Shown in pieces: positions 18,192 to 27,123 of a stretch of DNA of 64,000 nucleotides. This stretch comes from Methylobacter tundripaludum SV96. Its GTDB lineage: Bacteria > Pseudomonadota > Gammaproteobacteria > Methylococcales > Methylomonadaceae. Location: assembly GCF_000190755.2 (NCBI RefSeq), contig NZ_JH109153.1, positions 1,177,872-1,241,871 on the forward strand, given 5' to 3'. The notes beneath the pieces are model-generated. The model did no database searches. It saw only the letters and a program-made list of their open reading frames with translations, and was not told where the DNA came from. Every line of letters begins with the position of its first letter. Position 1 is the stretch's first letter. The position numbers and the translations under genes were made by a program.

Positions 18192-18539
18192 TCATCGCCT
18201 GGCGCGTTTTTCTTTCGGCAACACGCCAAAATAATACACTGCAAGAAACACCACACCGATGCTGAAAAATACCTTAGCAAACGACCTAAAGCTATCGTTG
18301 AAAAAGAACTCCCCAATCATCCAAACCGCATTACCGCATATCCAGCTACTGACCGCCAAATTATGAAACAGGTTTGCGGTGTTTTTTCGTCCCAGCCAGG
18401 TAATGTGAAAAGCCGCCGCAATCGTCGGCACGATCATGAAAATGCCTTCAAGCCTCCATTCCATCAACCAACACGTATCCTTCAAAAGCCATAACACAAT
18501 ATGAAAGTTTTCATATTCGCGAAGTTTTATCTCACTCAT
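18192..18539 (-). CDS. Small integral membrane protein, unknown function
   Basis: The 115-residue protein has three or four hydrophobic segments (IFMIVPTIAAAFHITWLG, then FHNLAVSSWICGNAVWMIGEFFF, then FFSIGVVFLAVYYFGV) and a positively charged C-terminus (KEKRARR), so it is probably an inner membrane protein with a cytoplasmic tail. The frame starts at an ATG at 18539, nine bases after the stop of glpK, which suggests it is co-transcribed with glpK. No named family was recognised. It sits directly upstream of the CRISPR leader on the same strand, so read-through could reach the array. Confidence 0.6.
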   Translation of the reverse strand: MSEIKLREYENFHIVLWLLKDTCWLMEWRLEGIFMIVPTIAAAFHITWLGRKNTANLFHNLAVSSWICGNAVWMIGEFFFNDSFRSFAKVFFSIGVVFLAVYYFGVLPKEKRARR

Positions 18540-18548
18540 TCGGCAACC

Positions 18549-20033
18549 TTATTCAGCCCAATCTTTTGCTCTTTCCACGGCTTTAAGCCAATGCCGCTTC
18601 AACAATTCAACTTCCAACGGCGGCATGGTTTCGTGGAATGACCGATCAATCCGCCATTTCTGATTGAGTTCGTCGATAGTCCATAATCCAATGGCAATAC
18701 CGGCAAGATAAGCCGCACCCAAAGCCGTGGTTTCAAGATTCGCGGGACGGACAACTTCAACAGCCGAGATGTCGGCCTGAAATTGCGCCAGCATATTATT
18801 AGCCGACGCGCCGCCATCGATCCTTAATTGGACGATCGGCGTACCGCTTTCGGCTGAAAGCAGCTGCAATACCTCATCGACCTGAAAACAAATGCTCTCC
18901 AGCGCCGCCCGGGTAAGATGCGCCGAGGTTGTGCCGCGCGTGATGCCGAAGATCGCGCCGCGCGCATGCGGGTCCCAATGCGGCGCGCCGAGGCCGGTGA
19001 GTGCGGGCACGAAATAAACGCCGCCATTATCGTCAACGCTACCGGCCAGCCGTTCGCTATCCGCTGCCTGCTCGAACAACCCCAAACCATCGCGCAGCCA
19101 TTGAATGACCGCGCCGCCGACAAACACGCCGCCTTCAAGCGCATAATGGATTTGATCGCCGATTTGCCAGGCAATCGTGGTTAACAGGCCATGACTCGAT
19201 GCGACCCTTTTCGCTCCGGTATTCATCATTAAAAACGAACCGGTGCCATAAGTGCATTTAGCCATCCCCGCGTTGATGCACAGCTGACCGAATAACCCCG
19301 CCTGCTGGTCACCGGCAATAGCGGCAATTGGAATTCCCGCCCCTATTTCCGGGTTACGCGTTTGCCCATAAATCTCGCTGGACGATTTGACGGTGGGCAA
19401 CAAGGATGCGGGTATGTCGAATAACGCCAGCAAGTCATCATCCCACTGCATCGTATCGATGTTGAACAACAAGGTTCGGGCGGCATTGGACACATCGGTG
19501 ATATGCAACTCGCCGCAGGTCAGTTTCCAGACCAGCCATGAATCTATCGTCCCGAAGGCCAATTCCCCGCGCTCGGCTTTTACTCGCGCGCCCTCGACAT
19601 GGTCCAACAGCCAGCTGATTTTCGTCGCCGAAAAATAAGCATCCAGCAACAGACCGGTTTTGGCCTTAACCATCGCTTCCGCTCCGGCTTGTTTCAGCCG
19701 GATACAGTCCTCAGCCGTGCGCCTGTCCTGCCAGACGATGGCGTTGTAAATCGGTTTGCCGCTGCTGCGCTCCCAGATGACCGTCGTCTCGCGTTGGTTG
19801 GTGATGCCGATTCCGGCAATATCATCCGGCTGAAGCTGTGCGTCCTGCATCACTTGTCGGACAACCCCGGATTGCGATGTCCATATTTCTTCGGCATCGT
19901 GCTCTACCCAGCCAGGATACGGAAAGTGTTGTGTAAACGCCTGCTGGGCCATCGCAACCGGGTTTGCCTGCCGGTCATAAAGTACACACCGCGAACTGCT
20001 GGTGCCTTGGTCTATCGCTAAAATATAACGCAT
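18549..20033 (-). CDS. glpK: Glycerol kinase
   Basis: GlpK phosphorylates glycerol with ATP to give glycerol 3-phosphate in the cytoplasm. The protein of about 494 residues begins with RYILAIDQGTSSSRCVLYD, the phosphate-1 motif of FGGY kinases, and carries NQRETTVIWERSSGKPIYNAIVWQDRR, GTIDSWLVWKL and GLGAPHWDPHARGAIFGITRGT, typical of glycerol kinases. The ATG at 20033 is preceded by AAGGTG at good spacing and is preferred; an in-frame GTG at 20042 would add three residues. No glpF or glpD is adjacent. The AarF-like gene ends 12-20 bases upstream, so the two may form an operon. Confidence 0.93.
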   Translation of the reverse strand: MRYILAIDQGTSSSRCVLYDRQANPVAMAQQAFTQHFPYPGWVEHDAEEIWTSQSGVVRQVMQDAQLQPDDIAGIGITNQRETTVIWERSSGKPIYNAIVWQDRRTAEDCIRLKQAGAEAMVKAKTGLLLDAYFSATKISWLLDHVEGARVKAERGELAFGTIDSWLVWKLTCGELHITDVSNAARTLLFNIDTMQWDDDLLALFDIPASLLPTVKSSSEIYGQTRNPEIGAGIPIAAIAGDQQAGLFGQLCINAGMAKCTYGTGSFLMMNTGAKRVASSHGLLTTIAWQIGDQIHYALEGGVFVGGAVIQWLRDGLGLFEQAADSERLAGSVDDNGGVYFVPALTGLGAPHWDPHARGAIFGITRGTTSAHLTRAALESICFQVDEVLQLLSAESGTPIVQLRIDGGASANNMLAQFQADISAVEVVRPANLETTALGAAYLAGIAIGLWTIDELNQKWRIDRSFHETMPPLEVELLKRHWLKAVERAKDWAE

Positions 20034-20053
20034 CGTTTTCACCTTGAGTTACC

Positions 20054-21667
20054 TTACTCCAGCCATACCTTGTATGTTTTCCTACCGTCTTCAAAAACAA
20101 ACAGTTGCTGGGGAGTAATACCGTTGGCGCGGATAGATTCGCCCAACTGTTTGAGGTCGATTGTTCCCGAACTTATGATGCGCGCCAATACATCTTCAGG
20201 AATAAGGTGCTCCAAGTCCAGCACCGCTTCGGCGGGCATTTTAACCGAAACACGCTGCTCGCCGCCTTCGGTGACGCGCACGCAGAGCAGGGTTGCTTGC
20301 TGATCGAAACTCAGGGTCATGACTGTCGGCTCATGTTCAATTGCAGGCAGTTCATAGGCCATGGCCTGGCGAATGAGTTCCGGGCCGACCGCTTGTTGCA
20401 GTAGCGACCACCACGGCAGCCTAACATCCAACTGTTGTAATTGCTGGATTAGCCCCTGAAACGCGCGCATCAGTAAAAACAGGTCGGAAGGCCCGGCCGA
20501 TCGAAACCACCAGCGATAATCGCCGAGCAGATCGTTAACTTCCTCGCCTAACTGCCACTGCTCGGGACTAAACGCATGGTTCAATAAAAAAGGCCGGAAT
20601 AATATCTGGCATAAGGCAGGCAAAGAACCGCTGATGGGCGTCAGTTTTTTGCTGTCGAAACCCAGCGCCGCAAAGCAATCCAACGGTTTGGTAGGGTTTC
20701 GTTCGCGGCAACCGACGATCAATTTGAGCAGCGCCAGTCTGCGTGGTTCGGCAATGCTAAGGGTGCAGCCGTAGTCGAGTAATATGACTAACGGTTGGCC
20801 GTTTTCGTCGTGGCTGTAAAAGACGTTGCCGGGATGCGGGTCGCCATGCACTTCGCCCGCCACAAACAAGCTTTTAAATAAGGTCATCATCAGCGTTTGG
20901 CCGATAGCCAGACGATCCTGCTCCGACCAGTCACCGGCCTTGTCGATCAACACGCCCTCCGCCCTGCTTTGCACCAACACCCGTTCGCTGCATAAATCCC
21001 GATACACTCCGGGAACTTTCAGCCCCGGAACTTGTACGGTGCGGCCGAAATAGTCCTGCCTTTGGGCCTCCGAGCGGTAATCAAGCTCGCGGTGCATATT
21101 GTCGCGCAGGCTTTTTTTATAGGCATCAAGATCGAAGCCCCAGCGGTTGACCGGCCCCACGCCGGGCATCAGGCCGACCAGGCGCAATTCGGCATCGACC
21201 GCATCGCTAATATCGGGATAGCGGATTTTTACCGCGACCTTGTCGCCGTTTTTAAGCTCTGCGAGATGCACTTGTCCGAGAGAGGCCGCCGCGATGGCTT
21301 TATCAATGGAGCGGAAAACGCTTTTGGTTTTTTGCCCGAGTTCCGTTTCGAGCAGCGGGATCATGATTTTGAGCGGCAAAGGCTCTATGCCTTCGACAAG
21401 TTCCTGGAACGGAGTCGTGCCGTCGGTGCCTGCAAACAGCTGACCGACTTTCATAGTAATGCCGCGCGCATCGGCAAACAACCCGGCAAGCGCCTGTTTG
21501 GCGAGCAGGCGTTCGGTCTCGTTCTGAGTGCGTTGGAGTTTTTTGGCCGCCAGCCCGATACGGAAAAATTGCAGGGCGCGTTTTGCTGTGTTGAGGATAG
21601 TCACGTTGATTGGTTTTTTCGGGTTGTAAGATCGGGTTAGGCATTGATGCGAGTAAGGGGAACCCAA
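20054..21667 (-). CDS. AarF/UbiB (ABC1) family atypical kinase
   Basis: A 516-537 residue member of the ABC1/ADCK/UbiB family. Characteristic blocks are KVGQLFAGTDG (the KxGQ motif), SLGQVHLAELKNGDKVAVKIRYP (the unusual Ala-rich loop and the Lys of the ATP site), ELDYRSEAQRQDYF (ExD motif), VHGDPHPGNVF (catalytic HGDxHPGN) and LLDYGCT (metal-binding DYG in place of DFG). Members support ubiquinone biosynthesis or act on lipids. No C-terminal membrane pair as in UbiB is obvious. The start is uncertain: TTG at 21667 or GTG at 21604, where the homologous part (TILNTAKRALQFFRIG) begins. Confidence 0.87.
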   Translation of the reverse strand: MGSPYSHQCLTRSYNPKKPINVTILNTAKRALQFFRIGLAAKKLQRTQNETERLLAKQALAGLFADARGITMKVGQLFAGTDGTTPFQELVEGIEPLPLKIMIPLLETELGQKTKSVFRSIDKAIAAASLGQVHLAELKNGDKVAVKIRYPDISDAVDAELRLVGLMPGVGPVNRWGFDLDAYKKSLRDNMHRELDYRSEAQRQDYFGRTVQVPGLKVPGVYRDLCSERVLVQSRAEGVLIDKAGDWSEQDRLAIGQTLMMTLFKSLFVAGEVHGDPHPGNVFYSHDENGQPLVILLDYGCTLSIAEPRRLALLKLIVGCRERNPTKPLDCFAALGFDSKKLTPISGSLPALCQILFRPFLLNHAFSPEQWQLGEEVNDLLGDYRWWFRSAGPSDLFLLMRAFQGLIQQLQQLDVRLPWWSLLQQAVGPELIRQAMAYELPAIEHEPTVMTLSFDQQATLLCVRVTEGGEQRVSVKMPAEAVLDLEHLIPEDVLARIISSGTIDLKQLGESIRANGITPQQLFVFEDGRKTYKVWLE

Positions 21668-21964
21668 AATAGCCCCATATTGACTTCGTATTCATCAGCT
21701 ATGATCGAACATAAAAAGAGCATACCCGACCGCAACTATTTTTACGAAGCTTTTCGGTTACATTTAAGTTTAAGCAACCCATGCATTAACGTGCAAAATG
21801 ATCTGCTAACATGTACAATCATTCTCTCGGTTATGCTGCCGGCCATTAACTATGTTCAACATCATGAATTACATTGATTTTTTGCACTATCTAAAGCCTT
21901 GTCGTGACCGTACACAGAGTACTTATGTTTTTAATTAATAATCAAAATACCAAGAGTATCTAAA

Positions 21965-22282
21965 ATGACAACAACCGCTATCAATGTTACCTTTGTAGAC
22001 AATGAACTGGACATTATTGCCATCCCATCCAACGGATTGGCGAGTGTAAATCTGCTTCACTACATCTCTGGCTATAATGACACAATGAACGTAAAAATCA
22101 TTCCTCAACATGTCCTTCCAGCAGGAAGCTACACTTTGAGCTTTGTCGGCATCAACTGGGGCGGGCCAGCTCGGTTCGATGTATCATTGACAACTAATGG
22201 CGTTACAACGCCCGTTACTCCTGGGGCAAGCAGCTCCGCCGTCGGGGTTGTGTGGTCGCCGTCGGTGCAAATTACAGTATAG
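21965..22282 (+). CDS. Small beta-rich protein, unknown function
   Basis: A 105-residue protein without signal peptide or membrane segment. The sequence alternates short hydrophobic strands with Gly/Asn/Pro turns (VLPAGSYTLSFVGINWGGPARFDVSLTTNG), consistent with an all-beta fold. It starts at an ATG 298 bases from the divergent AarF gene, with only a weak AAGAG ribosome site. It converges on mtaB. The frame is plausible as real because of its composition and lack of competing frames, but no family is recognised. Confidence 0.5.
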   Translation: MTTTAINVTFVDNELDIIAIPSNGLASVNLLHYISGYNDTMNVKIIPQHVLPAGSYTLSFVGINWGGPARFDVSLTTNGVTTPVTPGASSSAVGVVWSPSVQITV

Positions 22283-22356
22283 TGCTTTAACTATATTGCT
22301 CTGGTTCCCACAGTCTGGATCGTGGGAGCTAGCATATGTGGAAATAACGCAACGCG

Positions 22357-23646
22357 TTATTCCTCTATTTCCCCAACAACATAACCTTCCTCAACCGCTG
22401 TCACCATACAGCTAATCGTCCGATTTTCCACCGACACATCACTGCCAATCACGCAGCCAACCCGAAGATAATTCGGCGTATAACCGAACACCCGTTGTTT
22501 ATCATCTGCCAACGCTTCGCTGTAACCTTCCCATAACACCGGAAATTGATTGCCTACGTTATCGGCAAAAAACTTCAGCTTCATCTCCTCAGCCAACTCA
22601 TGCAACTGCCTGCTGCGCTGTTTTTTGATGTCATTGCTCAGCTGGCCAGGCAGGCTTGCGGCTTTGGTGCCTTCCCTGCTTGAATAGGTGAAGATATGGA
22701 TATGACCGAAACCGGTTTGCTTAATGAAGTTAAAGCTCTCCTGCCATTCCTGCTCGGTTTCGCCGGGGAAGCCGACGATAATATCGGTGGTGACATTAAA
22801 GTTGGGGATTTGCGCGCGTAACTGATTGACGATAGAGGCAAACTCTTCGGTTTTACAGCGCCTTGCCATACGGCGCAGCACGGTGTCCGAGCCGCTTTGC
22901 AAGGGCAGATGCAAATGCGGCATCAGGCGCGGATTATCGAACAGCTTGAAAAAGTCACCCGGCAATTCCCAAGGTTCCAACGAGCCTAATCTGAGTCGCG
23001 GGATGTCGGTTTCCGCCAAAATAGCTTTGATCAAGTCGGACAGATTGTTACCCAGATCGCTGCCGTAGCCGCCCAAATGCACGCCGGTCAAAATGACTTC
23101 GGTGATGCCTTGCCGGTGCAGCGCATTGATTTCGTCGATGACCGCCTGCACGGGGCGGCTGTTTTCTTCGCCGCGCGCCACGGTGACGATGCAAAATGTG
23201 CAGCGGTAACGGCAACCGTCCTGTACTTTAACGAAAGCGCGTTGCCTGCCGCGAGTGAACAACGATATTTCCCCCGGCTCGGTGGACAGGACGGGCATGC
23301 TGTCCATGTTCAGTTCAGCCAGGGTTTTTTCGACCAGTTGATCCTTGTCCTTGTTACTGACTATCAGGTCAACGCCCAGTAAAGACGCGGCCTCATCCTC
23401 ATTCAAGGTCGCGTAACAGCCGCTGACCACGAGCTTGGCTTGCGGGTTATCTCGATGGATGCGGCGGATCAGCTGGCGCGATTTTCTGGCGGCATCTTGC
23501 GTCACCGCGCAGGAATTGATCACGATAAGGTGCGCGGCTTCGGCTTGTTTGGTGATTTGATGGCCGGATTTTTGGAAAGCCTGAGCCCAGGTTTCCAGTT
23601 CGGCTTCGTTAAGACGGCAGCCTAGGGTTTTAAGGTGAACTTTCAT
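22357..23646 (-). CDS. mtaB: tRNA (N6-L-threonylcarbamoyladenosine(37)-C2)-methylthiotransferase MtaB
   Basis: A radical SAM methylthiotransferase that converts t6A37 to ms2t6A37 in tRNAs reading ANN codons. The 429-residue protein starts with KVHLKTLGCRLNEAE, the MtaB-type N-terminal domain with cysteines for the auxiliary cluster (LGCRLN, INSCAVT, SGCYA), followed by the radical SAM cluster site CRYRCTFC (Cx3Cx2C), TGVHLGGYGSDLG and LPLQSGSD. A C-terminal TRAM-like domain is present. LGCRLNEAE rather than the MiaB or RimO pattern supports MtaB. It is a single gene between the small beta-rich protein and the SpmAB-like gene. Confidence 0.92.
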   Translation of the reverse strand: MKVHLKTLGCRLNEAELETWAQAFQKSGHQITKQAEAAHLIVINSCAVTQDAARKSRQLIRRIHRDNPQAKLVVSGCYATLNEDEAASLLGVDLIVSNKDKDQLVEKTLAELNMDSMPVLSTEPGEISLFTRGRQRAFVKVQDGCRYRCTFCIVTVARGEENSRPVQAVIDEINALHRQGITEVILTGVHLGGYGSDLGNNLSDLIKAILAETDIPRLRLGSLEPWELPGDFFKLFDNPRLMPHLHLPLQSGSDTVLRRMARRCKTEEFASIVNQLRAQIPNFNVTTDIIVGFPGETEQEWQESFNFIKQTGFGHIHIFTYSSREGTKAASLPGQLSNDIKKQRSRQLHELAEEMKLKFFADNVGNQFPVLWEGYSEALADDKQRVFGYTPNYLRVGCVIGSDVSVENRTISCMVTAVEEGYVVGEIEE

Positions 23647-23706
23647 TAAGGGATAATAGTAAAAAATAGAATACGGATGACACGAACTTCTTCATAAAAA
23701 TTTTAT

Positions 23707-23765
23707 AGGCGAAAGACAAAGGGCAAAAGATGGTTTTTTTCCCCTTTCGCCCTTTGCCTTTAGCC
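23707..23765. repeat. Imperfect palindrome (GGCAAAGGGC type)
   Basis: The arm GGCGAAAGACAAAGGGCAAA pairs imperfectly with CCCTTTCGCCCTTTGCCTTT across a T-rich loop. It lies between the start of mtaB and the end of the SpmAB-like gene. The same word family occurs at about 54537-54560 and 54680-54701, so it is a dispersed repeat; the right arm overlaps the stop region of the next gene. Confidence 0.5.
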
Positions 23766-24989
23766 AAAGAACCAGTAGGCGACAAATATGGACGCAACAA
23801 TGCCCGCAAAGTCGGCTATTATCCCACACGCGGCGGCATGACGAATATGTTTGATGCCGACCGAGCCGAAGTAAATCGCCAGTACATAAAAGGTGGTTTC
23901 GGTGCTGCCTTGCACGATCGACGATAAGCGCCCGGCAAACGAATCCGCGCCCATCGTCTTCATGGTATCAATCATCATCGCCCTGGCCCCGCTGCCGCTG
24001 AACGGCTTCATCAATGCGGTAGGCAGCGCATCGACAAAGCGGTCGTCGAGCATGAAGTAATGCACGACGTAACGCGCCAAATCGGCCAGCAAATCCAACG
24101 CGCCGCTGGCCCTGAATACGCCGATCGCAACCAGCATCGCGACCAAATAAGGGATGATGGTGGTGGCGGTATGAAAACCTTCTTTGGCGCCTTCAATGAA
24201 GGCGTCATAAGCGTTAATCTCCTTGTTGATCGCGCCGAGAATAAAGGTGATGACCAGCGAGAACAGGATGAAATTGCTGATAATCGCGGATTGCTCAAGC
24301 ATCTGCTGTTGCGGGAGGCTTGAAAAATACGCCAGTATGCCGCCGACCACCAGCGTAAAACCGCCGAGATAGGCCACGATCACCTTATCCAGCAGGTTGA
24401 TTTTTTGTACGAACGCAACGGCAAGCAAACCGGCCAGCGTGGACATATACGTGGCTATCAGGATCGGGATGAATACGTCGGTCGGATTGGCTGCCCCCAA
24501 CTGGGCGCGGTAGGTAAAAATCGTTACCGGAAACAGCGTAATGCCTGAGGTGTTGATCACCAGAAACAGGATTTGCGCGTTGCTGGCGGTTTCGGGATTC
24601 GGATTAAGCGTTTGCAATTCCTGCATCGCTTTGATGCCCAACGGCGTGGCGGCATTGTCCAGGCCCAGCGCATTGGCGGAAATATTCATCACGATTGCGC
24701 CTAACGCGGGATGCCCTTTGGGCACATCAGGCATTAACCGGCTGAATAACGGCGTGAGGCTTTGGGTTAATAGCAGGATAAAACCGCTTTTTTCGCCGAT
24801 GCGCATAATGCCCAGCCATAAGGCCAGCACCCCGGTCAGGCCTAAGGCTATTTCAAAAGCCGATTTCGACAACGCAAACATGGCTTCCATGATTTGCGCA
24901 AAAACCTGTTGGTCGCCCAAGAAAACCAGCTTGAACAGCGCGGTGCAAAAGGCGGCGAGGAAAAAGCTGATCCAGATGATGTTTAGCAC
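23760..24989 (-). CDS. Fused SpmA/SpmB nucleoside-recognition (Gate) domain membrane protein
   Basis: A 409-residue polytopic membrane protein that joins SpmA-like (residues 1-210) and SpmB-like (230-409) halves. Both halves carry the Gate domain, with GLTGVLALWLGIMRIGEKSG and the hallmark ANALGLDNAATPLGIKAM in the first, and KEGFHTATTIIPYLVAMLVAIGVFRASGA, GSGARAMM and STETTFYVLAIYFGSVGIK in the second. In Bacillus the separate SpmA and SpmB proteins help spore-core dehydration; in Gram-negative bacteria the fusion is a common membrane protein of unknown transport substrate. No partner gene is evident. Confidence 0.88.
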   Translation of the reverse strand: MLNIIWISFFLAAFCTALFKLVFLGDQQVFAQIMEAMFALSKSAFEIALGLTGVLALWLGIMRIGEKSGFILLLTQSLTPLFSRLMPDVPKGHPALGAIVMNISANALGLDNAATPLGIKAMQELQTLNPNPETASNAQILFLVINTSGITLFPVTIFTYRAQLGAANPTDVFIPILIATYMSTLAGLLAVAFVQKINLLDKVIVAYLGGFTLVVGGILAYFSSLPQQQMLEQSAIISNFILFSLVITFILGAINKEINAYDAFIEGAKEGFHTATTIIPYLVAMLVAIGVFRASGALDLLADLARYVVHYFMLDDRFVDALPTALMKPFSGSGARAMMIDTMKTMGADSFAGRLSSIVQGSTETTFYVLAIYFGSVGIKHIRHAAACGIIADFAGIVASIFVAYWFFG

Positions 24990-25036
24990 GGTAGATGTAT
25001 TAAGTTGAGATCGTTGGGTTAGGCGCGTCTTGCGCT

Positions 25037-25112
25037 GGTTCCCAATCTCCAGATTGGGAACCCCGAAGGCGAAGCTCCAGCTTCGCGAAACGGGAAGCTG
25101 GAGCTTGGGAAC
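25037..25112. repeat. Tandem hairpins (GGTTCCCAA type)
   Basis: The first hairpin, GGTTCCCAATCT with AGATTGGGAACC (25037-25062), has a 12-base perfect stem and a two-base loop. It is followed by GAAGCTCCAGCTTC and a second copy of the AGCTGGAGCTTGGGAAC motif. This looks like a dispersed palindromic repeat and lies between the coaX-linked small gene and the SpmAB-like gene, both on the minus strand. Confidence 0.65.
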
Positions 25113-25142
25113 TGGCAGCTAGAAAAAGCCTGCATTCCATCC

Positions 25143-25394
25143 TTAAAAATCTGCAAGATCAGGTTGTTCAGTTAATAAATTATCGGATCGCGGATCCAAG
25201 CCGCACGGAAATAACGAAATGAAATCGACATCCGCTGAAACCGCTAACTTGGCTTTCAATTCGCCGACCAATACAATCGGCTCCCGAAGCGGTTGTTGTG
25301 AGGTTTTGACTTCCCGCTCAAACGCACCGTGTCTGAACTCCCACATAAACAGCACAACATTAGCCAATATCGCCAGAAAAAATAAAATCTTCAT
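25143..25394 (-). CDS. Small membrane-anchored protein following coaX
   Basis: An 83-residue protein with an N-terminal hydrophobic segment (KILFFLAILANVVLFMWEF) and a polar remainder without a recognised domain. The ATG at 25394 overlaps the TGA of coaX as ATGA, which fixes the start and shows translational coupling in the birA-coaX operon. Such a start (one membrane helix then FRHGAFE) resembles the N-terminus of SPOR-domain proteins that often follow coaX in related bacteria, but the SPOR domain is missing here, so the gene may be a shortened descendant. That comparison is inference. Confidence 0.6.
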   Translation of the reverse strand: MKILFFLAILANVVLFMWEFRHGAFEREVKTSQQPLREPIVLVGELKAKLAVSADVDFISLFPCGLDPRSDNLLTEQPDLADF

Positions 25395-26122
25395 GCATGT
25401 CCTTCCAGAACACACAGCAATCCTCGCAACACCACATCAGGATCAACAATGGATGCAACACCAAGCTGTCCGGCGATAAGTTCGGCATCTCCGCCGGTTA
25501 AAATCAATTGCGTATTTTCAGGGTGTTTTGCCAGCACATGCTCGATCAAGCCGATAGCCGCCGTTAAGGTGCCGTTGTAGATTGCGGCCTCGGTAAAATT
25601 AGCCAGACCGAATGCATAGCTTGCTTCGCTAACAGGCAACGCCTCGGTCCCTTGGCCCAAGGACTTTTTCATCAGCGTCAAACCGGGACTAATCAGGCCG
25701 CCTTGATGCCTGCCGTCGGCATCGATTAAATCCACGGTAATGGCCGTTCCGCAATCGACTATGCAAGCCGGCTGGTGAAATTGCTGCCAAACGGCAACTA
25801 ACGATAGCCAGCGGTCAACGCCCAGCTTTTCCGGTTGTTGGTAAGCGTTAATCACGCCGAACGCCTGCGCTTGAGGCTTAACCAGGATAACATCCACATC
25901 AAGCCAAAGTTCAAAGGCTACCGACTGGACAAGTTCAAGCAGCCGGTTTGCGCTCACGCAGGAAACCGCAAGCCGTCTGGGCGGACGGATGCCTTTCCAG
26001 AGTTCAATAAGTTCATGCCGATTAATCCGGGTATTAAGCAGGGACTGGCCGGTAATGATTTGACCGCCTGTGGTAATCCCCCACTTCAGGCGAGTATTAC
26101 CCATATCAATCAACAAATTCAT
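25391..26122 (-). CDS. coaX: Type III pantothenate kinase
   Basis: CoaX phosphorylates pantothenate with ATP, the first step of coenzyme A synthesis. The 243-residue protein has the ASKHA-fold motifs: DMGNTRLKWG at the N-terminus (phosphate-1), DCGTAITVDLID near residue 122, and GGLISPGLTLMKKSLGQGTEALP (the type III Gly-rich segment). Its start overlaps the end of birA by four bases and its stop overlaps the next gene, so the three genes form one operon. Confidence 0.95.
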   Translation of the reverse strand: MNLLIDMGNTRLKWGITTGGQIITGQSLLNTRINRHELIELWKGIRPPRRLAVSCVSANRLLELVQSVAFELWLDVDVILVKPQAQAFGVINAYQQPEKLGVDRWLSLVAVWQQFHQPACIVDCGTAITVDLIDADGRHQGGLISPGLTLMKKSLGQGTEALPVSEASYAFGLANFTEAAIYNGTLTAAIGLIEHVLAKHPENTQLILTGGDAELIAGQLGVASIVDPDVVLRGLLCVLEGHA

Positions 26123-27117
26123 TGCGGTGCCGAACCATTAAAACTGACTTCGCCGGAGGCAAAGGTCTGCACATGGCCATCCGGACGTTCAATCAATAAC
26201 ATGCCGTTATCGTCGATGCCTCGCACTATGCCTTCAAATTGTTGCTGACCGATAAACAAGGTCGCAGATTTTCCGGTCAGGCAATCATAGGAGCGCCATT
26301 CGTCGAGATAGGCTTGAATGCCGACACCTTCATACTCGGCAATAACCGGCAGCAGATGGTTTAACAGCGTGCCTGCCAATTTATTCCTGAACAGTTGGTT
26401 TTGCCCGGTGATTTTGCTTAAATCGGTCCAGGCTTGAGTGATGCTTTCGGCTTCCGTTTCCGGCAAGAATAAATTCAAGCCCAAACCGATAACGGCGCTG
26501 CACGGCCCGTCAGTCTCGCCAGAGACTTCAACCAGAATACCGCCCAGTTTTTTACCCTGACTGTAAATATCATTAGGCCACTTGAGGCCAATATCATTGA
26601 TTTGATGCTGTTTTAAAGCCCTGATCACCGCCACGCCGATAGCCAGACTTAAGCCTGAAATGGCGGCAGGCCCCTGCTGAAAGCGCCAGAGTATCGACAG
26701 GTAAATATTACTCCCGTAAGGCGAAACCCATTGCCGCCCTCGCCTGCCTTTCCCGGCTGTTTGATACTCCGCAAAACACACAGAGCCTGAAAGCGCATTA
26801 TTTTGCGAGCGTTCCACTAAATAGCGGTTGGTGGAATCGATTTGATCATGAATTTCAAACGATGAAATTAATGCGCCGACCCGGTCGCCAACAACTGCAT
26901 TGATTTGTGACGCTTCCAACAACTCCAGCGAGTTATCCAGCCGGTAACCTTTACCGCTGACTGCCGAGTGTTGCAGCCCCAATTCGGCCAAGCCGTTCAG
27001 CTGTTTCCAAACCGCTGAACGACTGATGCCCAGCGCATCGGCCAATTCAGTGCCGGAATGAAACGCTCCGTCAGCCAAGAGGGTAAGGATTTTTTTTTGC
27101 TTATCTGAAATATTCAC
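26119..27117 (-). CDS. birA: Bifunctional biotin-[acetyl-CoA-carboxylase] ligase/biotin operon repressor
   Basis: BirA attaches biotin to the carboxyl carrier protein AccB and, in complex with biotinyl-AMP, represses biotin synthesis genes. The 332-residue protein has an N-terminal winged helix (DALGISRSAVWKQLNGLAELG), the central ligase domain with GKGRRGRQWVSPYGSNIYLSIL and KWPNDIYSQGKKLGGILVE, and a C-terminal SH3-like domain. The wing shows it is the regulatory type. It is the first gene of the birA-coaX-small protein operon; the PilZ gene ends 6 bases upstream of its start, so it may be part of the same transcript. Confidence 0.96.
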   Translation of the reverse strand: MNISDKQKKILTLLADGAFHSGTELADALGISRSAVWKQLNGLAELGLQHSAVSGKGYRLDNSLELLEASQINAVVGDRVGALISSFEIHDQIDSTNRYLVERSQNNALSGSVCFAEYQTAGKGRRGRQWVSPYGSNIYLSILWRFQQGPAAISGLSLAIGVAVIRALKQHQINDIGLKWPNDIYSQGKKLGGILVEVSGETDGPCSAVIGLGLNLFLPETEAESITQAWTDLSKITGQNQLFRNKLAGTLLNHLLPVIAEYEGVGIQAYLDEWRSYDCLTGKSATLFIGQQQFEGIVRGIDDNGMLLIERPDGHVQTFASGEVSFNGSAPQ

Positions 27118-27123
27118 AACCGC

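Noticed and set aside
21032-21640. Plus-strand frame of 202 codons opposite the AarF-like gene
   Set aside because: It is antisense to conserved kinase motifs (KxGQ, ExD) and has no ribosome site.
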